DNA of 64,000 nt from Diphasiastrum complanatum (GCA_029204225.1 CM055104.1:41455390-41519389), one strand, 5' to 3'. Numbered from the stretch's first letter, positions 46,803 to 58,539 are shown. Notes: generated by a model from the sequence alone, not told the origin. Numbers and translations: made by a program.

Positions 46803-47116
46803 GTCCTATATATAGGATTCGAAATAATCCTAGACTTGGATAGCTGGTTACTCCAATGTATAAGGTTCTTAGTTCTGCCTTGTCATTCCGGGCTTGGCTA
46901 GTAATGTAATTAATGATCTTATAGGGCCCATACCTATAAATGGATTTTGGAGCACTTGCATGGTGTTTGACTGCTATATTGCATGAGAAGAGGTCAATTG
47001 CTTATATTTGGATTGCATGGGTTCCTAAAGGAGAATATTCTCTCCTCCTAGGGATTATATATACCATAGAAACTCACCCATCTACACATTGGATTTTCCT
47101 GATACATGAGCCAAGA

Positions 47117-47630
47117 TCCCTATAACGTCCCCCAAGACCTCCAATAGAGTATGAGCGTTAAGAACACAATAAGGGAATGCAGTGGATGAAACTGTCCCAA
47201 CCAATCCTAGACCGTCCGATCTAGCACCCGAGCACTAGGGAGTATGGCAAATCTCTATGATAGGAAGCGCTTACCAATCTGACAGCATAACGGCTACGAA
47301 CTCTCAATGAATCAAATGGACACATGAGCGGGTATATAGAGAGAGAGAAGCCCCTCCCCTGCCTGTCCATGCAATGAATCCACATGTAAGCGTGCTATCA
47401 AATCATGCCTAACTCCCATGCATGTAGGCACTCCTAACTCACAATAGCAAAGACTCATGCATAGACATAGTGCATGTACATCCTATCTCATACTAGGATG
47501 CAACACACATGCCTATGCTGCATGCAAGCATAGCCTAAGGTCCTACTTAGCTATTGTCCAAATTAGGCCTGGACCCTATGTCTAAGGCAGCCCCCTAATG
47601 GTACAAACCCCCCCCATTAGGGCCGTAACA
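47117..47630 (-). repeat. LTR of the chromodomain gypsy
   Basis: On the minus strand AAGGGGGGAGGTA (purine tract) is followed by TGTTACGGCCC at 47630. The other end is placed where CGTTATA ends the GC-richer block (about 47117). A C8 run lies inside. The lower border is an estimate. Confidence 0.5.
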
Positions 47631-47658
47631 TACCTCCCCCCTTATTTTAGTCATGTCC

Positions 47659-48600
47659 TCAAAACTCAAATTCCGAAAAACTCTTCCTTAATTTACCTTC
47701 TAGTTCCCATGAATCCTCATCATTAGAATATCCTTTCCAACGAACTAGATGCTCAATAACATCCTGATTTTGCAATCTCTTGGATCTCGTATCAAGAATC
47801 TTTTCAGGTTCTAAAAGAATCCTCTCAGATAAGTTTTCAAACGAATCTAGATTAGTACCAGAGCCAACATGATCTCCCTCATGTAAACTCATCTTCAGAC
47901 AACTTACATGAAACATTGACGAGCCTTGGTTCCCTCTGGTAACTCTAATCGGTAAGCTAAAGATCCAATCTTTTTTAAGATTCTATAAGGTCCGCTGTAC
48001 CTAGCAGACAGTTTGTAATGCTTCTCAGTGTGCATTACCTTAGTATCCTTCGGAATTCTAAGATACACCCAATCTCCAGCTTGAAACTCCCGAGGCGATC
48101 CTTTCAGATTAGCAAAATGTCTTACCCGATCATGGGCACTTAGAACATTTTCATGTGCTAACTATAACATTTCTTGCATTTTACACAAGAAATCCACTAC
48201 TTTCTGAACTTTAATCGACTTAGTTTCAACCACTATCGGAGATCTAGGTTGAAATCCATACATAAGCATAAACGAACTATACCCAGTATGCTTACAACAA
48301 TTATAAGCAAACTCAATCAATCGAAGATACTTTTCCCACTGAGATTGCCTAAGTGAAACGTATGCACGAAGCATTTGTTCCATCGTCTAATTAGTCCTCT
48401 TAGTTTGACCATCAGATTTCGGATGATCAATTGAACCCATGCTCAAAGACGTCTCAAGCTTTTCAAACATTGTTGTCCAAAATCAACCTATAAACTTAGG
48501 ATCCCGATTACTAACAATGTTAGATGGCAACCCATATAGCCTGAACAAACGTTCAACAAACACTTGAGCTAAATCAGATGCTTTAATTGTAGTCTTAATT
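47659..48600 (-). pseudogene. Ty3/gypsy integrase end with chromodomain (chromovirus)
   Basis: From 48600 downward: FVERLFRLYGLPSNIV, a stop, NQTMEQMLRAYV-type sequence with QSQWEKYLRLIEFAYN, YGFQPRSP, then GDWVYLRIPKDTK and YSGPYRILKKIGSLAYRLEL (GPY/F module), FHVSCLK, and finally a chromodomain-like LVRWKGYSNDEDSWE. Chromodomains direct insertion to marked chromatin and define the chromovirus branch of gypsy. The last 85 codons (47659-47916) are open. Elsewhere there are stops (48390, 48480) and at least one frameshift near 48150. Everything before the integrase core is missing, cut at about 48600 by the neighbouring unit. Confidence 0.85.
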
Positions 48601-48605
48601 CAATA

Positions 48606-50510
48606 TTAAAAGCATGTGAACACATTTCCAGAAGCGTTCAGCAAATGCACGGAATCCGTCAACACATACCTTCGACTGATTTCACCACATTTGCTTTGGC
48701 TGTGTAGATGCAGTTGCCAGGTCCTGAGTTTGCAACTCAGCAGCCAGCTTCTGATCTTCCAATTGTTGCTTAAGATTCGACAGCTCCTGTTCGAGCTCGT
48801 CAATCTCCGTGACAGCCTCCAAGAATGTTGGATGCTCTGAGGCTCCGGTGCAGGCAGGCACAGCTTGGATTTGTCGTGTGAGGTCATCAATTCAAAGCAG
48901 GGCCTGAAGGTATTCATCGTGTGCATCGGGCCCGCTGCAAGATGGGGTGGCATCACTCAAGAGCTCCTTCAGCTCAACCAACTCTTCCTCGAAAAGTGCC
49001 TTCGCATCCTCGAGCGGTTGTAAGAACTCGACTCGAAAATTTTCGAGCATCTGGCCTTGGAGCTGGTTCAGCTTCTTGAGATCGACTGTGATTGACCCTG
49101 CATTGGTGCTCAGAGAGGGAGCAGCTTCTGTCTTTAGTCTTGTCATTCGCTCCTCCTGTAAATGTTTCTGGAGAGCGACATTGTGTTGATTCGCAGCCAA
49201 AAGTTGATGCTTCAAAGAATCGTTTTGAGTCTGAAAATTGTCAAACTTGGCATCAATCACCTTATTTGTCTGCTTCAAAAAATCAACTTCCTTTTGCTTC
49301 CTTTATTAGAGTCTGAAGCTGTGTTTCGAGAGAACGATTTTGTTCGATCAGCTTCATGTTGTCTAATACAAGCGAATCAATCTTCTCGAAGGACTCCTTC
49401 AGAGAGTCTAGAGATTCTCTCTCTGAGTTGATAAGCTGCATCGTGAGTTGTCGGTGGTACCTGTCAAACTCATATACTTCAGCCACTAGATTCTTGGCTT
49501 TCTCGGTCATGGATCGAAACCACTAGGGCTGGTCGTCTGGTTCTTTTTCATCTGCCACAGGTTCCCCAGTGTCATCTTCAGCAGTTGTTCATCCTTTGTT
49601 TGATGTGTCGGACTGGGTTGCGTCATCCTTAGAGGAATCAGCAACAGCAGCAGTTGCTCCATTGGTATCCATTGCCACAGCTGGAACCGTATCTGACTGA
49701 GATGGTGCAGCATCAATGTCCATAGCAGTGGCAGCTGCTACTTCGACTGTTGGTGTAGCATCGAATGTAACCAGAATAGGCACAGAAATGAGGCTGGAAA
49801 GATCAATTGGCTTGGGAGCCAACATCCTTCCCGTCAGCATTATTTTCTCTTGCTCAGTCAAAATTTGAAAATGAGCGCATAGGAGAGAAACATGCGATCC
49901 GACTCCAAAAAACTTTTGATGTTTGATCCAACGGAAAAAAGCTTTATATGTGATAACGCCGGAGCACATTGGATTACCCGCAAGCGCATTCAATATGTAA
50001 CCATAATTTTGAGCTGAAATTGTTGCATTTGCATCCGTCAAAAATATTGCTTGGTTTGCATATTTACAAAACAGTTTGAATGTTGTATCTCGGATCATAG
50101 AGATTTTGTACCCCTTTGTGGGTACAAAATAGTTGCTTAGGAAGTGGGCAGCTTCATCCACTAAATCCTTATTAGTTGCAACCATCTTCCCATCCATTGG
50201 TAAGCCAAGGGCTGTGTAGAACAGGTCTTCAGAGATGGTGAAGAATTTGCCTCGTATGTGAACTTTGAATTTCTCCTCCGAAATTGAATGGATAGAGTTC
50301 ACAAACTCAGCACTGACTTCAGAGAGGATGATGGAGGAGTCCACTTTCAAATCACCCAACCTGCATCGATCCAAAAAGGACTGGATGGATGTCAGACGGA
50401 TTTCTGCGCGTGCTTTTCAGATGATATTAGAGTAGAGCTTGATCCAAAAGCCATTGCTCAAATGTTTGACGATAGCTTCATAGATCACAAAGTTCGCAAA
50501 AGAGTACTTT
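48606..50510 (-). pseudogene. Plant-transposon-protein-like ORF followed by coiled-coil ORFs
   Basis: On the minus strand the first part (50374-49589, 261 codons open; readable back to about 50510 with one stop) has VHIRGKFFTISEDLFYTALG, CSGVITYKAFFRWIK and HFQILTEQEK. The first of these resembles the V-x-G-K-x--FS--xIN-xLGLP block of the 'putative plant transposon protein' domain (PF20167 type, from memory). Its end is Ala/Asp/Thr-rich. After stops and a shift comes a long Gln/Glu/Leu-rich coiled coil (RQLTMQLINSERESLDSLKE; LKHQLLAANQHNVALQKHLQ; ELEQELSNLKQQLEDQKL) down to 48606. It lies 0.7 kb downstream of a gypsy integrase on the same strand, the place where Tat/Athila elements carry an extra ORF. 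It could alternatively be the gag end of another element. Confidence 0.45.
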
Positions 50511-50779
50511 GATCACAAAGAAAATGAGCGCAGGGAAGCATAAACTCGCAGGCAGAAAGTGTAAGAAAGAAAAATGGAAAATAGCTCTGGTAAGCAGTAG
50601 CGGTGTGGAAGGGATGATGACATGGCATGCTAACTTGACATCTGTCACTTCCATTTATGGAGGACGTGCATGGCTCAATGTTTGAAACTATAGTTTGACA
50701 GATCGATCTTTAATGACATAAGACCGTTTGTGAAAAGAAACGAAATAAATTAAGAAGAAACAATATATGTTTTGATATG

Positions 50780-51125
50780 TAAGCGTACACACGTGTGAAT
50801 AATGATGATCACGTGGCCATCATCTCTTTAATGAAGGGATACAAAATTAGGTCGAGAGATTCTCGAAAGATTCTCAAATTCTCGAAAATTAAAACACGTT
50901 TGAATTAACAAATTGAGTGTCGCGAAAAGTTCTCAAAAATACTTTAAAAATGATATTGAAATATTGAGAGAAGCCAAGAAAAACTCTTGAGAGAAGCCAA
51001 GAAAAACTCAAGAAAAAAATTTCTAGAAAAGATAAAAGAAAAGTCGCAAAAAATTTTAGAAAAGATAAAAGAAAATTCGCGATTAATTCTAGAAAAATAC
51101 TAGAAAATAATAAGAACAAAAAAAT
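50780..51125. repeat. G-box pair and A-rich short tandem repeats
   Basis: ACACACGTGTGAATAA (near 50789) and TCACGTGGCC (near 50810) are followed by A-rich tandem words. AGAGAAGCCAAGAAAAACTC occurs twice (about 50968 and 50991), and TAGAAAAGATAAAAGAAAA occurs twice (about 51025 and 51057) with GTCGC or TTCGC after it. No coding is supported. Confidence 0.6.
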
Positions 51126-51241
51126 TATGGGCAAAGGTAGTATTTCTTCAGTCTGGGCCCATTAATACGTGTAGGTAATAGTTCACCTTCAAGTGATTGA
51201 AGTTGCACCGAACCATTGTCAAACACCTCTATGACTTTATA

Positions 51242-54000
51242 TCAGCGCATAATCATGAGCTTTAAGATCACATTTTTTATATGACTGTCATACTTCTTCT
51301 TTCTTGGTTCCTGGATTTCCTCCGTTAGATTTTGTGAAGTTTCACGAGCTTCAGCTAGTTCTTCAATATTAGTCAACCTTTCGTTTATACATTCTGCATC
51401 TGTTTGTTGAGCTTGAATACGAAAGGTTTTCACCTCAAATTTAATTGGCAAAATAGAATGCATACCATACATAAGAAAATATGGTGTCTGTTTTGTCGTG
51501 ATTTCCTTTATGTTGCAATAAGCCCAGAGAACTGATGGTAGTTTCTGATCCCAATCCGTTGCATGTGCAATAGTAATTTTAGTCAGGATCTTACATAAAA
51601 TTCCATTAGCTCTTTTTGTCAACCCGTTTGCTTTTGGATTATACAGTGTAATTTTTTTGTGTTTGATCAGGAAATAAGTTGTCAGCAACCGTATAGTGTC
51701 ATTTAACAAATGTGTACCTTGGTCACTTACTAGTTCGAGTGGACAACCATATCTGGTGATAATATATTTGAATAAGATCGTCGCGGCAGTTTTTGCATCG
51801 TTTCGTTTCATCGCCTCTGCTTCAACGTTCTTTGTAGCATAATCCGTTGCAACTAGAATATAATGACATTTTGTATGTCGGGTAACAGGTTTGATTGGAA
51901 TGACAAAGTCAATCCCCCACTTCTCAAATGGTGCAAGAGGTAGGATTGGTGTCAACGGCCAATTCATTGCTTTTGTAGGCTTACCAGATCTCTGGCATGG
52001 ATCACATGAACGAATAAAGTTTGATACATCCTTGAACATTGTTGGCCACCAGTACTTGGCAGTCAATATCTTATTAATTGTATTCTTCAAAGCAAAATGT
52101 CCACCAACATCTTCTGAGTGTAAGGCTTTAACGACCCTTTTAATGTCTTCAATTTCAAGACATCTTTGTAGTTGATGGTCATCGCCAAGCTTGTACAGAA
52201 CATTGTTAATAATTGTATAAAGTGGTACCTTATATTGAAAAACTGTCTTTTGCTCCAAATCGTAACCATCCGGATAAATCTGATCCTTGAGATAAGTAAT
52301 GATATCATAATGTAGCAAATTTGTAAATGAAATCTTGAATAAATGTTTATCTGAAAAATCTTCAATTTTGTCGGTGCTGAGTCACAATAGACAATCAGCA
52401 TTCGTATGATATTTTTCTTGATGAAGCTCTACTTAATAAGTGAATTCTTGCAGAAGTAGAACCCATCGAGCAATTCTTCCTGATAGATCTGGTTTGTTTA
52501 CAAGATATTTAAGAGCATAATGATCCACATGAAAAATAAATACATATCCCAGCAAGTAATGCCAAAAAAATTTTAACAGTGAAAATCATGCCAAGTGCTT
52601 CCCTTTCTGTAGCCGAATAATTCTTCTCTGATGCACTGAGCTGTCAACTCGCATAGTAGATGGGATGATCCTTCTTTTGGTTGTCCTTCTGGTTTAGCAA
52701 ATGCAGATACATCCACATAACTGTGAGATAAAATAGCCCAATTGGGTGGTCTCAGAATAGGAGCATTGATCAATCTTTGCTTAAGCTATTCAAATGCTTT
52801 CTATTGTTCATTCGTTCGCAAGTATTCCACTTGTTTCTTCAGTAGATGTGTAAGAGAGGCAGCTGGTTTATTTACAAGATACTTAAGAGCATAATGATCC
52901 ACATGAAAAATAAATACATATCCCAGCAAGTAATGCCAAAAAATTTTAACTATGAAAATCATGCCAAGTGCTTCCCTTTCTGTAGCCGAATAATTCTTCT
53001 ATGATGCACTGAGCTGTCGACTCGCATAGTAGATGGGATGATCCTTCTTTTGGTCGTCCTTCTGGTTTAGCAAATGCAGAAACATCCACATAAGTATGAA
53101 ATAAAATAGCCTAGTTGGGTGGTCTCATAATAGGAGCCTTGATCAATCTTTGCTTAAGTTCTTCAAATGCTTTCTGTTGTTCATTCGTCCACAAGTATTC
53201 CACTTGTTTCTTCAATAGATGTGTAAGAGAGGCAGCAATAGAAACATGATTTTGAATAAATTTCCTGTAATAGCCAACATGTCCTAAGAAAGCTCTTAGT
53301 TCATGTAAATTGATTGGTATCTAGAGATTCTTTATAAACACGACTTTATCTTTGTCGACTCCTATTCCTCTGTTAGATATTCTGTGTCCAAGCAATATTC
53401 CTTCTTTCATACCAAAAAAACATTTCTCTGGATGAAGAGATAAACAAGTATCTCGACACCGTTGCAATGTTAATTTCAGCTTCTGCAGATGTGTCTTTAT
53501 ATCAATGTATACACAGAAATCATCAATAAATATTTCGAGAAAAGTTCTCAGGTAGGCAGCGAAAATTAACATCATGATTCATTGAAAAGTCGTTGGAGCG
53601 TTACAAAGACCAAAGAGCATTTTGTTGTAGGCATAAGGGCCCCAATCCGTAGTGAATGTGGTCTTTGAACGATCTTCCTTTCGCACTCCAACCTGATAAT
53701 ATCCAGAAAAGCCATCACATAAACTATAACGCTCTTGACCAGCAACCTGATCTAGGACGGAATCAGTGAAAGGCAGAGGATAATGGTCCTTCCTTGTGGC
53801 AGCATTGAGTTTGCGAAAATTCTGGCATATTCATATTTTGCCAGTCTTCTTCTTTGGGACGACAACAATGGGTTCAACCCATTCACTACTTAAGACGGGA
53901 TAGATTATACCTACCTTAAGGTGCTTGTTAAGTTCGTCCTTGACCATGAGAGAGTACTTAGGATTGAGACGATATTGTCTCTATTGAACAGGTACAACAT
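51242..54000 (-). pseudogene. Tat/Athila-like gypsy pol: RT, RNase H, integrase
   Basis: From about 53930 downward: EPIVVVPKKKTGKI, RKLNAATRKDHYPLPF, FSGYYQVGVRKEDRSKT, FTTDWGPYAYNKMLFGLCNA and FIDDFCVYIDIKTHLQKLKL (RT, with the catalytic pair as IDD). Then HPEKCFFGMKEGILLGHRIS and the RNase H region, which is scrambled by a 374-bp tandem duplication. The last 358 codons (52318-51242) are open integrase: ALHSEDVGGHF, CDPCQ, WGIDFVIP, LVSDQGTHL. Where the third catalytic residue (Glu) is expected the frame has GLTKRANG, that is Lys. Several stops precede it. It is inactive on two counts. Lineage is inferred from the Asp-type PBS and LTR end. Confidence 0.88.
52491..53238. repeat. 374-bp tandem duplication inside gypsy RNase H
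   Basis: 52491-52864 and 52865-53238 are direct copies with few differences. Each runs from GGTTT(G/A)TTTACAAGATA to GTGTAAGAGAGGCAGC. The duplication puts two copies of the RNase H start in a row. Confidence 0.9.
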
Positions 54001-54173
54001 CTTCCTCTTCTCATTGTGACTTTGAATAATTTCTCCACGTCACTTGGCCAGGACTGATCTTCTGTCTTTGGCATATTTCCTTTAATAATGTCAATTCTCT
54101 GCACAACAGCATCAGTCGCAGCTTTTGCTTTTGTGTCTATAGCAGCTGGTGTTGCTACATACTGATATTTGGG

Positions 54174-55563
54174 TCACGGCTTCTGCGACTGAGGGCAGTC
54201 AGGATACTTGTGGCCAGGCTCTCTGCAATTCGAGCATAATGGTACATAACTTTTCGGTTTTCGTGGTTGAGGACAGTCAGGAGAAAAATGTCTCATCTCT
54301 CCACAGTTGTAGCAGTTGCCCGAAACTGGTTTAGTCACGGTTTGAGGCTTCACTGGTCCAACAAATTCAGGAGGATTATGTCTTCTTGGTGCGAAGTTGG
54401 GTCTGTCCTGCTGGGCTGATGCTGTAATACCCTGTACATAGTTAGGAGTCGCATCATTTTGAAAAATAAAAAGTACCTCATGGGCAGGATCTTCAATGTA
54501 TTTGACATTCACAATAGTGCAGTCTTCCTTAGTGTGTCCAGAAGTTCCACATTTCGTACACCACATTCTTGAGTTGGAAGAAGATGCTTTTGGTCTTTTA
54601 TCTGCAACTTAAGAGGTCTGCACTTTCAAGTCATTAAACTTTATATTAAGGTCAGCCATATTACTCTTCCAAAGCTTTTCAACTTTAGAAGTTGATAACT
54701 TATCCTCGACAACTTTCGTGTCGTCCTTTCGTTTAGTTTGTTGTTTATTCTTTCTCTCTCCTATGTCAGCTTCTGATTTTGATGAATCGCTGCTTTCAAA
54801 TTCCGAGCTTGGAGAACTGGTACTTAAACCAGAATCTGAATCGTCATCGCTGTCACTAGAATCAGTCTTCTACTTTTGAAATTTCTTAGTCGATCGTCGC
54901 TTTTGTGCTAGTTTTGAGGTCTCAAAATTTTCGGCACTAGCTATTACTACTGCTAAGGAGGTCATGTCTCCTTGTGTGCAATACTGATCAATCTTTGGTG
55001 GTAAACCAGCCAAAGACCATTTGATCTGCATATCCACGGGATATACACCAGTTAGTTTTCCTATGAGATTTTTAACCTTTCATGTATATTTGCGAAGGGA
55101 TTCTTTACTCTTCTTCTGAACATTGTTCAGACGTCCGAGAATTCTAGATTTGTAACCTATCTCTGAACTGGTTCAAAAATGCATCCTTCAGCAAGTACCA
55201 AGTTCCTACATGGCCTGGTTCAACTTGGTTGTACTAGATGCGTGTCTGCTTTCTTAGCAGACCAGAGAAGATTCGTAGTTTGTCTACGTCAATTCCCTCG
55301 TTATTTGGATTGGCTATTGACTCAAATATTGAGACGTAGCTATCTACATCATCGAAAGAAGTCCCTTTAAAATAATCGTATTTAATTTTAGAGATAGAAG
55401 TGAAACGTGCAGCAGGACCCTCCATACCGAAGCTAATTAGGAGTTCAAGTAACTGGGCAGTGATTTCGTCTAGATTTCTTCAACTACTCGTATCACTTTG
55501 TCTTCGTAAAAATTCCTCTCTAAGCTTACGGTATCGTTCTAATCTAGATTCTCTATCTGACAT
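54174..55563 (-). pseudogene. Tat/Athila-like gypsy Gag with three zinc knuckles
   Basis: ATG at 55563 begins MSDRESRLERYRKLREEFLR. After one TAG it continues with LDEITAQLLELLIS, KYDYFKGTSFDDVDSYVSIF and a capsid-like middle that is broken by stops and shifts between 55230 and 54570. The last 130 codons (54566-54174) hold three CCHC knuckles: CTKCGTSGHTKEDC, CYNCGEMRHFSPDC and CSNCREPGHKYPDC. Gag packages element RNA; the knuckles bind it. The start is supported by its distance (about 50 bases) from the primer-binding site. Protease would lie between 54170 and 54000, but no DSG or DTG was seen. Confidence 0.8.
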
Positions 55564-55615
55564 ACACTAGAGATGGAGATGGATTTGTCATATTTCTTAT
55601 AACTTTCCTAAACTA

Positions 55616-55633
55616 TCCCTGGCAACGGTGCCA
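55616..55633 (-). promoter_or_regulatory. Primer-binding site, tRNA-Asp type
   Basis: The minus strand reads TGGCACCGTTGCCAGGGA. Athila/Tat-type plant gypsies use a near-identical site complementary to tRNA-Asp (TGGCGCCGTTGCCGGGGA, from memory), with two changes here. Confidence 0.75.
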
Positions 55634-55638
55634 AAAAT

Positions 55639-55860
55639 TGGTATATGTCGTGCTATACCAACAAGGTTAATATAGATTTTGTAGTGAATAGCATCGTTCC
55701 CACAGAGGACAACGTTAGAAAGTTATGTTTTTGGTACAATTTATGACAAGTGGTTTCGAGTGTTATTCTGGTTGTTGACAGATCCTTTGCTAAGTAATAT
55801 TGATCAGCCTTCTCTCTCTGTCTTTGTGGATTTAAATTCCTACACAGTAGTGAGCTTCGT
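55639..55860 (-). repeat. 5' LTR end of the Tat/Athila-like gypsy, truncated
   Basis: On the minus strand the segment includes CCTCTGTGGGAACGATGCTA, a phrase typical of the LTR end of Tat/Athila elements, and ends ...CGACATATACCA five bases before the PBS. Its upstream side is cut by copia RT sequence at about 55865. Confidence 0.55.
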
Positions 55861-55864
55861 CCAA

Positions 55865-56400
55865 ATTTGTCATGTCGAACTCGGAGAATAACATTAGCAT
55901 CTTTTACTAGGTCCAAACTGTTGCTAAAAAGTAGTGTGCCGTCAACATATAAGGTGACAAAATGTTGCACTGACTTGAAATAAACATTCAAATCAGCAAT
56001 GCTCAATTTGTAGCCATGTCGGATGAGGAATGTGTTGATTCTCTAAAACCAATTTCTAGCTAATTGTTTCAAGCCATAGAGTGCCTTATGGAGTTTTCAG
56101 ACATGATTTTTCTTACCGGTGAGAACGTTTTCCTCCAACTGCATCATGTAGAATCTTCTTCGATGACTCCATTCAGATAAGTTGCTTGTATATCAAGCTG
56201 ATGTACCTCCAAGTTGGCTACTGCAACATACAATAGGAGAATCAAGGAGTGCTTGACTACAGGACTGAAAATCTCATTGTAGTCGACGTTCAGGATCTGT
56301 AAAAATCCTCACACTACTAGTAGAGCCTTCCTTCGATCAATACTCTCATAGCTTTGTATTTGATCTGAAAGACCCATTTGCAATCTCAATAAGATTGCTA
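55865..56400 (-). pseudogene. Copia RT fragment
   Basis: Minus strand, from about 56400: GCKWVF-like, a scrambled stretch, LHKALYGLKQLARNWF (LYGLKQ motif), FKSVQHFVTLYVDGTLLFSN (catalytic YVDD reads YVDG) and SLDLVKDAN, then an abrupt change into LTR sequence. The second catalytic Asp is lost, and there are several stops. Confidence 0.75.
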
Positions 56401-56679
56401 CTAGCAATAATTCAACAATTGACCATGTCTAAATCTTAGTCAGAGAGGCATATTCTCTGTCCATCACTTTTTTTCAAAGATCTGAGTTTGATTGGCTAAG
56501 TGGCTCTTCGACAATAGTCGGTTCTTGAATTAGATAGGTAGACTCATCAATGTATCTATTTGTGAAATTAGAATATATCCAATTTCACAAATTTAAATAA
56601 AGAAGTCAGTGATGTCATAAGGTAAAGCTATTAATCATCTTAAACATACCATAAGCTGAAATACCAAAGATAAAACCAA

Positions 56680-57290
56680 AAGAGTCTAAAACACCTCAAA
56701 CTTTTCTCATGATTTTCTTAAGCTAGTAACTCTTATGGAGTAACAAAATGATTAGATTGCTTGACCGGTCTACAAAAGCATCTCTATTGGTACAAAGATG
56801 AGAAAACCTGTAGAATTGAGAAGTGATCACTACATATTTATATTTGAAGAACTATGAGGCATGCGAACTATCTTCAAGTTATTGTATTCAAGTTGCAGCC
56901 TTTTATCAAAAATATCAACCAATAAACCTGACCTAGCCTAGCTTTTAGACAAGTCTAAGAAATTGCACTTATCATCACTAGTTGTACAATTAAGTTCACA
57001 TGAATATTTAGAATAGATTCCTCCACCAAAAACGTTAGGGTCTTTATATAGAAAACTACCAAAATTAGAAAGATAAAGAAGAAATAGGTCATCAATATAT
57101 CTTCTAACATGAGTTAATTTATGCAATAAGATGAGACAAGTACCACAAGAAACTAATCTTTTTATAAATTCAAATTCATAAGAGAAAAGATAAAAGTTAG
57201 CTAGATAAACAACACAATTAGTACCCATGGGAATACCTATCGTTTGTTGAAAAAGTGAATTACCTACAAAAATATGCAAGTTAAATCCAA
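56680..57290 (-). pseudogene. Penelope-like element reverse transcriptase, fragment
   Basis: The 114-codon open part (57279-56938) reads FQQTIGIPMGTNC, LANFYLFSYEFEFIKRLVS, RYIDDLFLLYLSNFGSF, GGIYSKYSCELN and KCNFLDL. The order FQ(Q)T-GIPMGTN-C, L-LYSYE-xFI, RYIDD-L and (Y/F)LDL is that of Penelope-like element (PLE) reverse transcriptases and not of copia, gypsy or LINE RTs. Downstream, with stops, are VDIFDKRLQLEYNNLKIVRM and PHSSSNI, matching the DKR-F-F-IV--P---SNIP block that follows. RT catalytic Asp-Asp is intact; the fingers and any GIY-YIG endonuclease are absent. PLEs are rare in seed plants; conifers have a family reported as an ancient transfer from arthropods. This copy is old and non-functional. 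Confidence 0.8.
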
Positions 57291-58539
57291 GAGAAAGTGT
57301 GTGATGCCACGAATATGTTAAATATTGAATATCAACATAAATATGGCATGATATACTTGAAAATGAAGATATGAGCTGGTTAAGTATAAATCATGAAGAG
57401 GCCTAAGTCATTTTTTGGGAATATATCTCCTAAGTACTTGCCTTGTAATTAAGGGCAAGACCTTAAAAAGGAAAAGACATTGCCTTGGATAACCTTTACT
57501 AGGTCGTCCATACGAAACGACTAGATATGAGAAGACATGTTAAACTAGAATAACTTTGACTCATAGTTAAGTATACCTCCTATGGTATAGTTGAACGTAT
57601 TTTCAGTCTAATTGTTAACTAGACCCTTTCGCGGGAGCGACGCACCTATTGTTTAAGAGGTGTGTTTGTTCGTCCCGTAGAACATATATTGATCTCACAC
57701 TTCAGTCTCGATCATCGAGAGAGAAGATTTTATGCTTATGTAAGAGATTGAAGAAGTGAATAGAGTTCTATGAGTTATTCTCTCTTATCTCTGTTCTCCG
57801 CACTGCTGAGTGTGAGTGATCTTGAGTCTGCTAACAATCTCTAACGCATTTCATGAATTACTCTCTGATTAGACAGACGCTCTAGTGCATTACAGTCATT
57901 TATGTGTTTCCGTAAAGCATGCTCTAAAGAACTGTCTTAAAACCATCTTATTCGTCTGTCGTGAATACTTTCTTTTCGGCACTCGAATAACGACTATCTT
58001 TGGTATAGTCTAGCATGCTCATTGAATAAAGTTGTATATATACATATGAGATGACAGTCCCTGTCTGAAGAATTGAGTCTTTGATTTGTTTTCCTGATTG
58101 GCATTGACATAAGTTTCTAACGTGTTATAAAACTCTTCGTGTTCTTTAACCATTAAGTTGGGCTTTAGTTGTTGAGGACTTCTGTTTAGAAACAAATAGT
58201 TCGTGAACTCGCTTAATTAATTGTCCGCACAGTTGTGAATACCTCGAACAATTCTCAATTCTCTGTTGACACCTTAATCAGCCAGAGTGTAGTACTGCTG
58301 TATTACTTTGATAACATCTCATATGTAGAACATGCTTCCTTCAATTCGATAGAGGCCAGATTGTTGTTCTGAATTTATTAACATTACCCATCCCAAACAT
58401 AAGTAATACTGGTTATGTTTTATTCATAACATACTTATCAGGTAGAACTTGATGAATCGCAAAGAATCTCACTCATTGAAGGACCCAGGCCTGCAAAGAC
58501 CAATGTCCTCAGATAAAGCAGAAAAATGAGTGAATGAGA
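57291..58539. other. Unassigned stretch between PLE and copia fragments
   Basis: AT-rich, no protein family seen. It has the look of LTR or untranslated sequence (TATATATACATATGAGATGACA near 58035), but no paired copy is in the window. Confidence 0.3.

Noticed and set aside
50889-51134. Very hydrophobic 81-codon minus-strand ORF that could look like an env-type membrane protein
   Set aside because: It is the antisense of A-rich short tandem repeats, so Phe/Leu/Ile are forced by composition. No signal peptide or cysteine pattern.
55653-56006. 117-codon minus-strand ORF starting with copia RT
   Set aside because: Chimeric: the first 40 residues are copia RT and the rest is translated gypsy LTR. 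Reported as separate remnants.
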